Below are positions 8,524 through 17,917 of a DNA stretch of 48,396 nt, in pieces; the first letter of the stretch is position 1, and each line of letters begins with the position of its first letter. The stretch is from the NCBI GenBank assembly GCA_001464585.1, contig LNFF01000027.1, positions 1 to 48,396 on the forward strand. Direction: 5' to 3'. The DNA is from Gammaproteobacteria bacterium Ga0077554. GTDB taxonomy: Bacteria; Pseudomonadota; Gammaproteobacteria; Ga0077554; Ga007554. The position numbers and the translations under genes are program-made. A model generated the notes under the pieces. It saw only the letters and a program-made list of their open reading frames with translations, was not told the origin of the DNA and did no database searches.

Positions 8524-9118
8524 ATTGGCGGGCGCCCAACGCCGTGAGCAATTGGCGCAATGCCTGCCCTCGGTGGCTGAGGTTGTTTTTGACTACTGGC
8601 GGTAATTCTGCCGCCGAGCAGTTATGGGTGCGCACAAAAAACACCGGATCATAGCCAAAGCCCTGTGTGCCGCGCGGTTCAAACAGAATGCGGCCTTCCC
8701 AGGTGCCCTGGCAAATGATGGGCGTGGGGTCGTTGGCGTGCTCCATATACACCATCAGGCATTGAAAGCGTGCGGTGCGTTGCGCCCCTTCCGCTCCTGT
8801 CAGCGCCGCCAGCAATTTTGCGATGTTATCGCTGTCAGAGGCATCATCGCCCGCGTAGCGCGCTGAATAAATCCCCGGTGCGCCATGCAGCGCGTCCACT
8901 TCCAGGCCTGAGTCGTCGGCGATGGCTGGCAGTCCGCTGTGAGTTGCCGCATTGCGCGCCTTGAGCAGGGCATTTTCGACAAAAGTGAGGCCGGTTTCTT
9001 CCACTTCAATTACATTAAAAGCGGATTGCGGCAGCACTTCAATGCGGTAATTGGCCAGTATTTCGCTGATTTCACGGGCTTTGCCGGCGTTGCCGCTGGC
9101 TAATACGATGCGTTTCAT
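8522..9118 (-). CDS. rdgB: Non-canonical purine NTP pyrophosphatase RdgB/HAM1
   Basis: Hydrolyses dITP, XTP and ITP to monophosphates, keeping deaminated purines out of nucleic acids. The 198-residue product starts at 9118 with 'MKRIVLASGNAGKAREI', the family's usual N-terminus; an upstream in-frame Met at 9163 would add 15 non-conserved residues. 'ETGLTFVENALLKARNAA', 'PAIADDSGLEVDAL' and 'GAPGIYSARYAG' are the substrate and metal-binding motifs, and the C-terminal 'SHRGQALRQL' is conserved. It lies downstream of rph on the same strand, the arrangement seen in many proteobacteria. Confidence 0.95.
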   Translation of the reverse strand: MKRIVLASGNAGKAREISEILANYRIEVLPQSAFNVIEVEETGLTFVENALLKARNAATHSGLPAIADDSGLEVDALHGAPGIYSARYAGDDASDSDNIAKLLAALTGAEGAQRTARFQCLMVYMEHANDPTPIICQGTWEGRILFEPRGTQGFGYDPVFFVRTHNCSAAELPPVVKNNLSHRGQALRQLLTALGARQ

Positions 9119-9177
9119 TTTTAAATCTACAGTTGAGTTTCCGGGGGGGGGCAAATCAATCAAAGAGCAATTATATA

Positions 9178-9217
9178 CCCCTCGCCCCGCGTGCGGGGAG
9201 AGGCAGGGAAAGGGGAG
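9178..9217. repeat. CCCTCTCCC-type palindrome between rph and rdgB
   Basis: CTCGCCCCGC (9181-9190) faces GCGGGGAG (9193-9200) with a two-base loop, and is followed by an AGGGAAAGGGGAG tract. It is the same general design as the repeats at 108-219. A run of nine G lies just beyond, at 9143-9151. Confidence 0.5.
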
Positions 9218-9227
9218 AAAAGAATAG

Positions 9228-9944
9228 TTAACCCTGCAACGCCGCCTGCTGCTTTGTAATCAATTCACCAATGCCGCCTTTGGCAAGCTCCAGCATGGCT
9301 TGCAGCTCGTCCATGCGAAACGCATGACCTTCGGCGGTGCCCTGAACTTCAATAAAGGCGCCAGCTTCGTTCATGACCACGTTCATGTCGGTTTCGGCGT
9401 CGGAGTCTTCGGTGTAATCAAGATCCAGCACGGGCACGCCTTGATAGATGCCCACTGACACCGAGGCGATATAGCCGTGAATCGGGTTGCTCTTGATGAT
9501 TTTGCTTTTACGTAAGTGGGCAATCGCATCCACCAGCGCCACATAGCCGCCGGTGATGGAGGCAGTGCGGGTGCCGCCATCGGCCTGGATGACATCGCAG
9601 TCAATGGTGATGCTGCGCTCCCCGAGGGCTTGCATGTCGACCACGGCGCGCAGGGAGCGTCCGATCAAGCGCTGAATTTCCATGGTGCGTCCACCCTGTT
9701 TGCCCTGTGCGGCTTCACGACCCATGCGCTGGCCGGTGGAACGCGGCAGCATACCGTATTCGGCGGTGACCCAGCCTTTGCCGGTGCCCTTGAGAAAGCG
9801 CGGTACTTTGTCTTCGATGGTGGCATTGCAGATGACTTTGGTATCGCCAAACTCCACCAGCACTGAGCCTTCCGCATGTTTGGTATAGTACCGGGTGAGT
9901 TTGATTTGACGTAATTCGTTTTGTGCTCTGCCGCTGGGTCGCAT
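9228..9944 (-). CDS. rph: Ribonuclease PH
   Basis: A phosphorolytic 3'-5' exoribonuclease that trims the 3' ends of tRNA precursors. The 238-residue length is standard. '[41 protein letters not shown]' is the expected N-terminus, followed by '[14 protein letters not shown]', '[31 protein letters not shown]' (phosphate and RNA-binding Arg residues) and '[18 protein letters not shown]' (catalytic Asp). Cytoplasmic, forming a ring-shaped hexamer in known cases. It is divergent from yicC, with 118 bp between the starts, and precedes rdgB. Confidence 0.96.
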   Translation of the reverse strand: MRPSGRAQNELRQIKLTRYYTKHAEGSVLVEFGDTKVICNATIEDKVPRFLKGTGKGWVTAEYGMLPRSTGQRMGREAAQGKQGGRTMEIQRLIGRSLRAVVDMQALGERSITIDCDVIQADGGTRTASITGGYVALVDAIAHLRKSKIIKSNPIHGYIASVSVGIYQGVPVLDLDYTEDSDAETDMNVVMNEAGAFIEVQGTAEGHAFRMDELQAMLELAKGGIGELITKQQAALQG

Positions 9945-10062
9945 CTGATACCTTTTGCAATGAAAAAGAAGCTATTATACGCCAAGGATGTGGGGGTGGG
10001 CGGTTTTTTAGGCATTACCCGCCGTTTTTAGGTTCAAAAGCTTTTTGCAGGATAAAGTATAA

Positions 10063-11609
<1,547 letters not shown>

Positions 11610-11752
11610 TATTTTTATCTTAAAAACCCAGTTACAGGATAAAATACAAGCTTAAAAAATAATATTCAGTGTGATAGCATTGATCTCATCATGCGCCATA
11701 GGGAATATTGTTCGCCTCTTCAAGCGTACATACAGCCAACAAGGAGATAATC

Positions 11753-12835
11753 ATGAGCATGTCTTTATTCACATCGTTTGATCTCGGCAAGCTACATCTC
11801 AAAAATCGGATGGTCATGGCGCCGTTGACACGATGCCGCGCCACGGCCGAACACATACCTACAGATCTCATGGCTACTTACTATGCCCAGCGTGCGACCG
11901 CAGGACTCATTATTACAGAAGGCACATCGCCTTCACCAAATGGCCTGGGTTATGCGCGCATTCCTGGCCTGTTCGCACCCAGTCATGTGCCCGCATGGCG
12001 CAAGATAACGCAGGCGGTGCATGAGCGCGGCGGTTGCATTTTCGTGCAACTGATGCACACAGGACGGGTGTCGCACCCGCTGAATATGCCCGAAGGTGCG
12101 CGTATTCTCGCGCCTTCGGCGGTAGGTCTTTCTGGTGCGATGTGGACGGATCAGCAAGGCATGCAGCCCTATCCCACGCCTGGGATAATGTCAGAGGCGG
12201 ATATCGGCAAGGCTATTGAGGAATACGCAGCAAGCGCGGCCTTGGCAATCGAGGCAGGATTTGACGGCGTAGAATTACACGGCGCGAACGGTTATCTGAT
12301 AGAGCAGTTCCTTAATACCGCAAGTAATCGGCGCACCGATCAATGGGGCGGTTCGATGGAGAATCGCGCGCGTTTCGCCATAGAGGTAGCAACGGTGGCT
12401 TCAAATCGTATCGGTGCATCGCGCATCGGTATGCGTCTTTCGCCCTACGGTGTCTTTAATGACATGGTCGCGGACGCTGAGACAGACGCGCTGTATGCAC
12501 ATCTCGTCGGGGCATTGTCAAAGCTGGGTTTTGCTTATATCCACATTGTTGATCATAGTTCTCAGGGCGCCCCCGAAGTGCCTGCGACAATAAAGGCGCG
12601 AATTCGTGAGGTTTTTCATGGAGCGTTGATTTTGTCGGGTGGCTATGACCGTGCGCGTGCTGAGGTAGATCTAAACGCAAAGCGCGGCGATCTTGTCGCA
12701 TTGGGCCGACCCTTTCTGGCCAACCCTGATCTTGTCGAACGTCTTAAAAATGGCACGGCGCTCAATCAACCTGACGCCAGTACTTTTTATACGCCCGGTG
12801 AAAAAGGATATACCGACTATCCCTCAGTGACCTGA
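11753..12835 (+). CDS. Old Yellow Enzyme-family alkene reductase (NemA-like)
   Basis: An FMN-dependent ene-reductase acting on electrophilic alkenes, maleimides or nitro compounds. 'LKNRMVMAPLTRCRA' is the FMN-binding N-terminus. 'FDGVELHGANGYLIEQFLN' carries the HxxN substrate-anchoring pair and 'NRRTDQWGGSMENRARF' the conserved helix. 'ALGRPFLANPDLVERL' closes the barrel. The ATG at 11753 is preceded by AAGGAG at 11741-11746, so I chose it over an upstream in-frame Met at 11708; this gives 360 residues. It is a single gene with no neighbour in the same pathway. Confidence 0.92.
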   Translation: MSMSLFTSFDLGKLHLKNRMVMAPLTRCRATAEHIPTDLMATYYAQRATAGLIITEGTSPSPNGLGYARIPGLFAPSHVPAWRKITQAVHERGGCIFVQLMHTGRVSHPLNMPEGARILAPSAVGLSGAMWTDQQGMQPYPTPGIMSEADIGKAIEEYAASAALAIEAGFDGVELHGANGYLIEQFLNTASNRRTDQWGGSMENRARFAIEVATVASNRIGASRIGMRLSPYGVFNDMVADAETDALYAHLVGALSKLGFAYIHIVDHSSQGAPEVPATIKARIREVFHGALILSGGYDRARAEVDLNAKRGDLVALGRPFLANPDLVERLKNGTALNQPDASTFYTPGEKGYTDYPSVT

Positions 12836-12893
12836 GTCAATATTGTTCGTTTTAGAGGATGGGCAATGTTATTCACATCAGCCTCCATCATGC

Positions 12894-12957
12894 TGTCATT
12901 TCGACCGAAACGAACGTGAGAGATCTTCCAGGATTCCTCGCTACGCTCGGAATGACA
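12894..12957. repeat. Dispersed palindrome, TCATTTCGAG family, copy 2
   Basis: The left end TGTCATTTCG and the right end CTCGGAATGACA flank the shared 'GAGAGATCTT' core. The element is about 64 bp, shorter than copy 1. It follows the OYE gene. The remaining gap to 13130 shows no gene or clear promoter. Confidence 0.7.
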
Positions 12958-13130
12958 CGCTTTATGTGTACTGTCCCAAGTTTATTTAGTTGTGTTTAAC
13001 GCCGTAGATTTATCGTGATTAGCGTGACAAAATTAGTGACGGGATTTATCATGCCAAGAATGCGGTGGATAAATCAGCGGTTCCTGGATAATAAATGCAA
13101 TATGGAACATCTCACGCAAGAGGAGGGGTC

Positions 13131-14369
13131 ATGGCACGCATTATAAAAAAGGCAGCAACCCGGAAAAAATCACTTCCAAAAAAACCAGTTCGGAAAAAAC
13201 AAAGTACAACCGTTCGCGCCAAGAGCGCGACGCGCCGTGTGATCGTGCTGGTCGCCACCCGCAAGGGCGCGTGGCTGTTGCACGGTGATGCGGCGCGCAA
13301 AACGTGGCGTGTTGATGGGCCGCATTTCCTCGGCCACATCATTAACCATCTGGTGCTTGACCCGCGCGACGGGCGCACGTTATTAGCCGCAGCAAAAACC
13401 GGCCACCTCGGCCCGACGATTTTCCGTTCTGCTGATCGCGGCCGCACCTGGAAGGAAGCCACCAAACCGCCCGCGTTTGAAAAACCAGCCGATGGCGCAG
13501 ATGCAAAAATGCCAGCGCGCGCCGTTGACCACACCTTCTGGCTCACGCCGTGCCACGCCAACGAACCGAACGTGTGGTATGCAGGCACATCGCCACAGGG
13601 TTTGTTCCGCTCTGAAGATGGTGGCGATACCTGGCAGCCGTTTTCTTGTATCAATGACGACCCGCAATATCGCGCATGGATGGGCAGCGTGCAGGACAGC
13701 ACGCCCGACGGGCCGAAGCTGCACTCGATCATCGTTGACCCGCGTGATCCAGCGCATCTCTACTTCGCCATGTCAGGTGGCGGTGTGCATGAATCGGTGG
13801 ATGGTGGCCGCAGTTTTACAACTCTTATTGCAGGTATGGAAGTGGTAGGGGGGTTCGACGCCGCCAATGTCGCCTTCCACGACCCGCATTGTGTGCGGCT
13901 GTGCCCGAGCAACCCGGATCGCTTGTACCAACAGAACCACTGCGGCATTTACCGGATTGACCGGCCCTCGAACCAGTGGGTTCGCATCGGCAAGAACATG
14001 CCAAAACGCGTCGGAGACATTGGCTTTCCCATGGTAGTACATCCACGTGATGCCGACACCGCGTGGGTATTCCCCATGGACGGTCAGACCGTATGGCCGC
14101 GCACCAGCCCAGACGGAAAACCCGCTGCCTATGTCACGCGCAATGGCGGCAAGCGCTGGCAACGTCTTGATGTTGGCCTGCCCGATAGCCAGGCGTGGTG
14201 GACGGTGAAGCGCCAGGCCATGACCGCCGACGCGCACGATCCAGTCGGCCTGTATTTCGGCACCACCAGCGGCGAACTATGGATGAGCCGCGACGAAGGC
14301 AAACGCTGGACGTGCATCGCCCGCAACCTTCCTGAAATCTATGCGGTCGAGTCTGCGGAAGTGCGGTAA
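13131..14369 (+). CDS. BNR/Asp-box (sialidase- or sortilin-like) propeller
   Basis: A 412-residue protein with at least five Asp-box repeats (SxDxGxxW): 'SADRGRTWKEA', 'SEDGGDTWQPF', 'SVDGGRSFTTL', 'TRNGGKRWQRL' and 'SRDEGKRWTCI'. These form the turns of sialidase-type beta-propellers, but true sialidase catalytic residues are not evident. The N-terminus is extremely basic ('KKAATRKKSLPKKPVRKKQ') and lacks a signal peptide. I chose the ATG at 13131 because a GGAGGGG motif lies just before it; the frame is open to 13095. The next gene, a MoaD-like protein, begins 2 bp after the stop, so the two are almost certainly translated together. Function unknown. Confidence 0.8.
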   Translation: MARIIKKAATRKKSLPKKPVRKKQSTTVRAKSATRRVIVLVATRKGAWLLHGDAARKTWRVDGPHFLGHIINHLVLDPRDGRTLLAAAKTGHLGPTIFRSADRGRTWKEATKPPAFEKPADGADAKMPARAVDHTFWLTPCHANEPNVWYAGTSPQGLFRSEDGGDTWQPFSCINDDPQYRAWMGSVQDSTPDGPKLHSIIVDPRDPAHLYFAMSGGGVHESVDGGRSFTTLIAGMEVVGGFDAANVAFHDPHCVRLCPSNPDRLYQQNHCGIYRIDRPSNQWVRIGKNMPKRVGDIGFPMVVHPRDADTAWVFPMDGQTVWPRTSPDGKPAAYVTRNGGKRWQRLDVGLPDSQAWWTVKRQAMTADAHDPVGLYFGTTSGELWMSRDEGKRWTCIARNLPEIYAVESAEVR

Positions 14370-14371
14370 GC

Positions 14372-14635
14372 GTGCTGATGAAAGTCCTGATCCCCAGCCC
14401 GCTGCTTTCTTACACCGGCAAGAGCGAAGTCGACGCCAGCGGCGCGACACTCACGGAACTGCTCGCTGATCTCGACCACCAATACCCCGGCCTGCGATTC
14501 CGCGTCATCAACGAACAAGACCAGATCCGCCCGCACATGCGCTTCTTCATCAACGGCGAGCAAGTGTTTGACCTGGCGCACCCGTTGCGTACAACCGATG
14601 CGGTTTATCTGGTGCAGGCGTTGAGTGGCGGGTGA
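14372..14635 (+). CDS. MoaD/ThiS-family small protein ending in Gly-Gly
   Basis: An 87-residue ubiquitin-fold protein. The pattern 'GATLTELLADLDHQYPGLRFRVINEQDQIRPHMRFFINGEQV', the late 'DAVYLVQALSGG' and the terminal Gly-Gly are those of MoaD/ThiS sulfur carriers, in which the last Gly is adenylated and thiocarboxylated. No MoaE, ThiG or E1-like gene is present in the window. The start is GTG at 14372 or ATG at 14378. Its tight linkage to the Asp-box propeller suggests a dedicated role with that protein rather than molybdopterin or thiamine synthesis. Confidence 0.8.
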   Translation: MLMKVLIPSPLLSYTGKSEVDASGATLTELLADLDHQYPGLRFRVINEQDQIRPHMRFFINGEQVFDLAHPLRTTDAVYLVQALSGG

Positions 14636-14671
14636 TCTGCGATGGGGTGACCTGAAAACCTTGATAGGGTC

Positions 14672-14815
14672 ATGTCTCAATACAATACACTTCCCGTTCA
14701 TCCTGAGCCTGTCAAAGGGCTGTGGATGCGGGGCAGGTGGTTCGCGACAGGGTTCTCCTGAGTTTATCGAAGGACTCACCACGAACGGCTAAACTGAACC
14801 GTATTGGACCACATC
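14672..14815. repeat. Nested inverted-repeat element
   Basis: CAATAC (14678-14683) pairs with GTATTG (14801-14806), ATGT (14672-14675) with ACAT (14811-14814), and CCGTTC (14694-14699) with GAACGG (14783-14788). Inside are two diverged direct copies of a 'CCTGAGxxTxTCxAAGG' segment. It looks like a small non-coding repeat element. The rest of the 14636-15034 gap holds no gene. Confidence 0.5.
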
Positions 14816-15034
14816 TTGATTTTTGACATTTTAACCCCCCTATCCATCCGGCAGGCCACTACAAAACCGGACAGATCATATGCTACAACTTAAGACAGTT
14901 TACTTGCTCGCCACACATACCTCTTGCCTTGGCGCGGTTTCCGGGGTTTAATCGGTGCGCGGCTGGTTTTGGTTCGATGTGAACCTCTCCTGCATCCTAT
15001 TCTCAAGTCTTCATCAAACGTAACAGGTAGTAAT

Positions 15035-15883
15035 ATGTCCACCCCAAAATCCAATATGACGATGTTGCTGGTGCCCGTGGTGCTGGTGGTGGGTTTTGCG
15101 CTGATGCTGATGTGGTTGGCGACGCCCATGGTGCCTGTGGCGGATCAGCCTGGTTCGGTGCCCACGGCTGCGACGGACAAGCGCGTTACCGGGGAGATAA
15201 CCGCCCAAGGCATGGCCATGCTGCTGCTGCCGGGCGGCCGTTTTGTGATGGGACGAGCCTCTGACGACCAGCCCGGTGGCGCGGATGAATTACCCGCGCA
15301 CGCGGTGAATGTCGCGCCTTTCTATATAGGCAAATATGAAGTGACCCAGGCGCAGTGGGTGGCGGTCATGGATTTTAACCCCAGCCGTTACAAAGACCCG
15401 CGCCGCCCGGTGGATCAGGTGACGTGGTTGCAGGCGCAGGAATTCATACAGAAACTTAACAAGCTGGAGAAAACCACCAAATACCGGCTTCCCACCGAGG
15501 CCGAGTGGGAATACGCCGCCCGCGCGGGCACCACCAGCACTTATTTCTTTGGCGATAACCCACGGGATTTGTCCCGTTATGCGTGGTTTGGCGCAGAAAA
15601 TGACGTGGGCACCGCCCCCGTAGGCAAAAAGCAGCCTAACCCGTGGGGTTTGCATGATATTTACGGTAATGTCTGGGAATGGGTGGAAGATTGCGCGCAT
15701 CCCGATTACCAGGGAGCACCCACCGATGCCCGCCCCCGACCCGGCGGCGATTGCGCGCTACGCGTAGTGCGTGGTGGTGGCTGGAACAGCCCGGCGGATT
15801 ATGCCCGTTCCGCAGTGCGCGGCAACTCTGTGCCAGACTTGAACGACAGCGGCACCGGCTTTCGCCTGGCGCGCTGGCCTTAA
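15035..15883 (+). CDS. Formylglycine-generating-enzyme (SUMF1) fold protein
   Basis: A 282-residue protein with one N-terminal membrane segment (about residues 12-31) and a SUMF1/FGE-sulfatase domain from about residue 60. The domain motifs are 'MLLLPGGRFVMGRAS', 'PFYIGKYEVTQAQWVAVM', 'RLPTEAEWEYAARAG', 'NPWGLHDIYGNVWEWVEDC' and 'RVVRGGGWNSPADYARSAVR...GFRLAR'. The last segment has no Cys pair where formylglycine-generating enzymes carry catalytic cysteines, so formylglycine production is unlikely. The membrane anchor suggests a periplasmic binding or PvdO-like role. I chose the ATG at 15035 because it places the membrane segment at the N-terminus; the frame is open from 14924. Confidence 0.85.
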   Translation: MSTPKSNMTMLLVPVVLVVGFALMLMWLATPMVPVADQPGSVPTAATDKRVTGEITAQGMAMLLLPGGRFVMGRASDDQPGGADELPAHAVNVAPFYIGKYEVTQAQWVAVMDFNPSRYKDPRRPVDQVTWLQAQEFIQKLNKLEKTTKYRLPTEAEWEYAARAGTTSTYFFGDNPRDLSRYAWFGAENDVGTAPVGKKQPNPWGLHDIYGNVWEWVEDCAHPDYQGAPTDARPRPGGDCALRVVRGGGWNSPADYARSAVRGNSVPDLNDSGTGFRLARWP

Positions 15884-15924
15884 TTTGCTCTTTAGCAAGG
15901 TTGTAACCGATCTTAAATTCATTT

Positions 15925-15955
15925 CTGGCACTTTTTTGGCGGCTGGCTGTATAAT
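15925..15955 (+). promoter_or_regulatory. Candidate ccm operon promoter
   Basis: TATAAT at 15950-15955 lies 41 bp before the ccmA GTG. The best upstream hexamer is CTGGCA at 15925-15930, with a 19-bp spacer. The -10 is good and the -35 is poor. Confidence 0.4.
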
Positions 15956-15996
15956 TTCCGGTTCAGGGCGAACCTTAGTGAAGGCCAAATCCAGTC

Positions 15997-16644
15997 GTGC
16001 TAGAAGTCTCTAATCTTGAATGTGTGCGTGGTGATCGCCGCCTGTTCGCCGGAATGTCGTTTTCCGTCAAGCCCGGCGAATTGCTGCATGTCCAAGGCGC
16101 CAATGGCAGCGGCAAAACCAGCCTGCTGCGCATGGTGTGTGGTCTGGTGTCGCCAGTGCAGGGCGATATTTGCTGGGGCGGCGAGAATATTCGCATTTTA
16201 CGCGAAGATTATTTCAGGGAAATGACCTACATGGGTCATCTCAGCGGCATTAAAGAAGATCTGACTGCATTGGAAAACCTGCGCATTCTTATGGGCTTGG
16301 CTGGTGATGAGGCGCCTGAAGAGGCGCTGGTAGCCGCGCTGGATCACATGGGTCTGGCGGGGCGCGAAGATTTGCCCGCCAAGGTCTTGTCGCAGGGGCA
16401 AAAACGCCGCGTGGCGCTGGCGCGGCTGGTGTTGTGCGGCGTGGCATCGCATAAAACCCGGCTATGGATATTGGACGAGCCGTTTACGGCGCTGGATGTG
16501 GCGGCGATTGCAGTGGTTCAGGCGTTGTTAAGCCAGCACCTGCATAATGGAGGCATGATTATCCTCACCACGCATCAGGATCTCGACGTGTTGAGCAAGG
16601 CGAGTCCGGCAGGTGCCGTTCAGCGTTTGTCCCTGATCTCCTAG
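15997..16644 (+). CDS. ccmA: Haem exporter ATP-binding protein CcmA
   Basis: The ATPase of the CcmABCD complex, whose ATP hydrolysis releases holo-CcmE from CcmC during cytochrome c maturation System I. The 215-residue product has Walker A 'GANGSGKTS', the ABC signature 'LSQGQKRRVALARL' and Walker B 'LWILDEPF' followed by the His switch 'TTHQDL'. It begins with GTG at 15997. First gene of the ccm operon; ccmB starts 22 bp after its stop. Confidence 0.95.
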   Translation: MLEVSNLECVRGDRRLFAGMSFSVKPGELLHVQGANGSGKTSLLRMVCGLVSPVQGDICWGGENIRILREDYFREMTYMGHLSGIKEDLTALENLRILMGLAGDEAPEEALVAALDHMGLAGREDLPAKVLSQGQKRRVALARLVLCGVASHKTRLWILDEPFTALDVAAIAVVQALLSQHLHNGGMIILTTHQDLDVLSKASPAGAVQRLSLIS

Positions 16645-16666
16645 TGGGAACTCCTGATGGCGCGGC

Positions 16667-17344
16667 ATGTCTAGTCTGGTAACCGCCCTGCGTTGCGTGG
16701 TAATGCGTGATCTCACGCTGGCGATGCGCCGCCGTGCGGATGTGCTGGCGACCCTGTTTTTTTTCGTCATTGTGGTGAGCTTGTTCCCGCTGGGCGTCGG
16801 GCCGGACATGGCGACGTTACGCATTATTGGCCCCGGTATTGTATGGGTGGCGGCGCTGCTGGCCTCCATGCTGGCGCTGGAGCGCATGTTTGCGGTGGAT
16901 TACAGCGACGGCACCCTGGAGCAGATGTTGCTCACGCCCCAGCCGCTGGTGGTGCTGGTGCTGGGCAAAACGCTGGCGCACTGGCTGGTGTCGGGTTTGC
17001 CGCTGGTATTAATAGCGCCGCTGCTCGGGTTGCAGTACGGCATACCGGCGCAAGGGTTGTGGATACTGGTGTTGTCGCTGTTGCTGGGCACGCCGGTGTT
17101 GAGCTTGATCGGCGCCATCGGCGCAGCGCTGACCTTGGGGGTGCGCGGTGGCGGGGTGCTAGTGTCATTGCTGGTGCTGCCCCTCACCATCCCCGTGCTG
17201 ATTTTCGGTGCAGGCGCGGTGGACGCAAGCCTTTCCGGATTGGGAGCGCAGGCGCATTTATCGTTACTGGGCGCATTTTTACTGGGCGCATTGATTCTGG
17301 CGCCATGGGCAATCGGCGCGGCATTGCGCATTTCGATGGAATAA
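16667..17344 (+). CDS. ccmB: Haem exporter membrane protein CcmB
   Basis: A 225-residue integral membrane subunit of the CcmABCD complex. It has about six hydrophobic segments, beginning with 'VLATLFFFVIVVSLFPLGVG' and including the typical 'ALLASMLALERMFAVDYSDGTLEQMLL'. It is normally followed directly by ccmC. Here about 570 bp holding a toxin-antitoxin pair separate the two. Confidence 0.95.
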   Translation: MSSLVTALRCVVMRDLTLAMRRRADVLATLFFFVIVVSLFPLGVGPDMATLRIIGPGIVWVAALLASMLALERMFAVDYSDGTLEQMLLTPQPLVVLVLGKTLAHWLVSGLPLVLIAPLLGLQYGIPAQGLWILVLSLLLGTPVLSLIGAIGAALTLGVRGGGVLVSLLVLPLTIPVLIFGAGAVDASLSGLGAQAHLSLLGAFLLGALILAPWAIGAALRISME

Positions 17345-17354
17345 GGGCAAATGG

Positions 17355-17389
17355 CAGTCAGATTGACTGGCGATGTATCTTTATAAAAT
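17355..17389 (+). promoter_or_regulatory. Candidate TA promoter with overlapping operator
   Basis: TTGACT (17363-17368) and TAAAAT (17384-17389) form a -35/-10 pair with a short 15-bp spacer, directly before the toxin gene. CAGTCA (17355-17360) and TGACTG (17364-17369) form a perfect dyad with a 3-bp spacer that overlaps the -35 box. This is where an antitoxin repressor would be expected to bind. Confidence 0.5.
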
Positions 17390-17397
17390 GATGCGCT

Positions 17398-17670
17398 ATG
17401 GAATTTGAAGATGATCCAGTAAAAGCGGCGCGTAATCTGAAGAAGCATAAGGTTAGCTTTGAGGATGCGGCATCGGTTTTTGGTGATCCGATGTCCTATA
17501 CTTTTGCGGATCCAGACCATTCAGTGGGTGAAGAGCGTTGGCTTATGTTTGGCTTATCCCAGGCAAAACGGGTGCTCGCGGTGATATATACTCATCGGAG
17601 AGGAAAATACCGCATTATCAGCGCACGTCTTGCTACAAGACGCGAGAGGAAAATATATGAAGAAGGCTAA
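17398..17670 (+). CDS. brnT: BrnT-family toxin
   Basis: A 90-residue BrnT-type ribonuclease toxin of the RelE-like fold. Nearly every family feature is present: 'DDPVKAARNLKKHKVSFEDAASVFGDP', 'DPDHSVGEERWLMFGLS' and 'YRIISARLATRRERKIYEEG', with the Arg/Lys/Glu residues used for RNA cleavage in Brucella BrnT. It overlaps the putative antitoxin by 14 bp and sits inside the ccm operon in the same direction. It appears intact. Confidence 0.93.
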   Translation: MEFEDDPVKAARNLKKHKVSFEDAASVFGDPMSYTFADPDHSVGEERWLMFGLSQAKRVLAVIYTHRRGKYRIISARLATRRERKIYEEG

Positions 17671-17911
17671 GGAAATGCGCGCCGAATATCGGCGTGAGGA
17701 TCTCGGCAAAGGTGTGCGCGGAAAACACCATGCTGAATTCAAAAAAGGCAGTAATCTGGTTTTGTTGACGCCTGAGTTGTCAAAAATTTTCCCTAATAAT
17801 GAAGCGGTAAATGCGGCGCTCAATTCTCTGGTGGGCGTTGCCCGATCCGTAACCAGCCTAACCCGACGCTCAACACGGACGCGCGCGAAAGCAACGCGCG
17901 CTGACGTGTAA
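17657..17911 (+). CDS. Antitoxin partner of the BrnT-type toxin
   Basis: An 84-residue protein from the ATG at 17657. 'EMRAEYRREDLGKGVRGKH', 'LVLLTPELSKIFPNNEAVNAALNSLV' resembles a small-protein family I recall next to BrnT- and RelE-like toxins. The last part has a helix-loop-helix of ribbon-helix-helix type that could bind DNA. It is not a classic BrnA sequence ('RLSPEVVEAFR'). The Arg/Lys/Thr-rich tail after residue 65 is unusual and may be an added end. The stop lies 6 bp before ccmC. Antitoxin identity rests mainly on the overlap with the toxin. Confidence 0.75.
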   Translation: MKKAKEMRAEYRREDLGKGVRGKHHAEFKKGSNLVLLTPELSKIFPNNEAVNAALNSLVGVARSVTSLTRRSTRTRAKATRADV

Positions 17912-17917
17912 CGCATT

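Noticed and set aside
17630-17656. Longer antitoxin reading from 17630
   Set aside because: The added nine residues lie deep in the toxin gene; the ATG at 17657 gives the family-like start.
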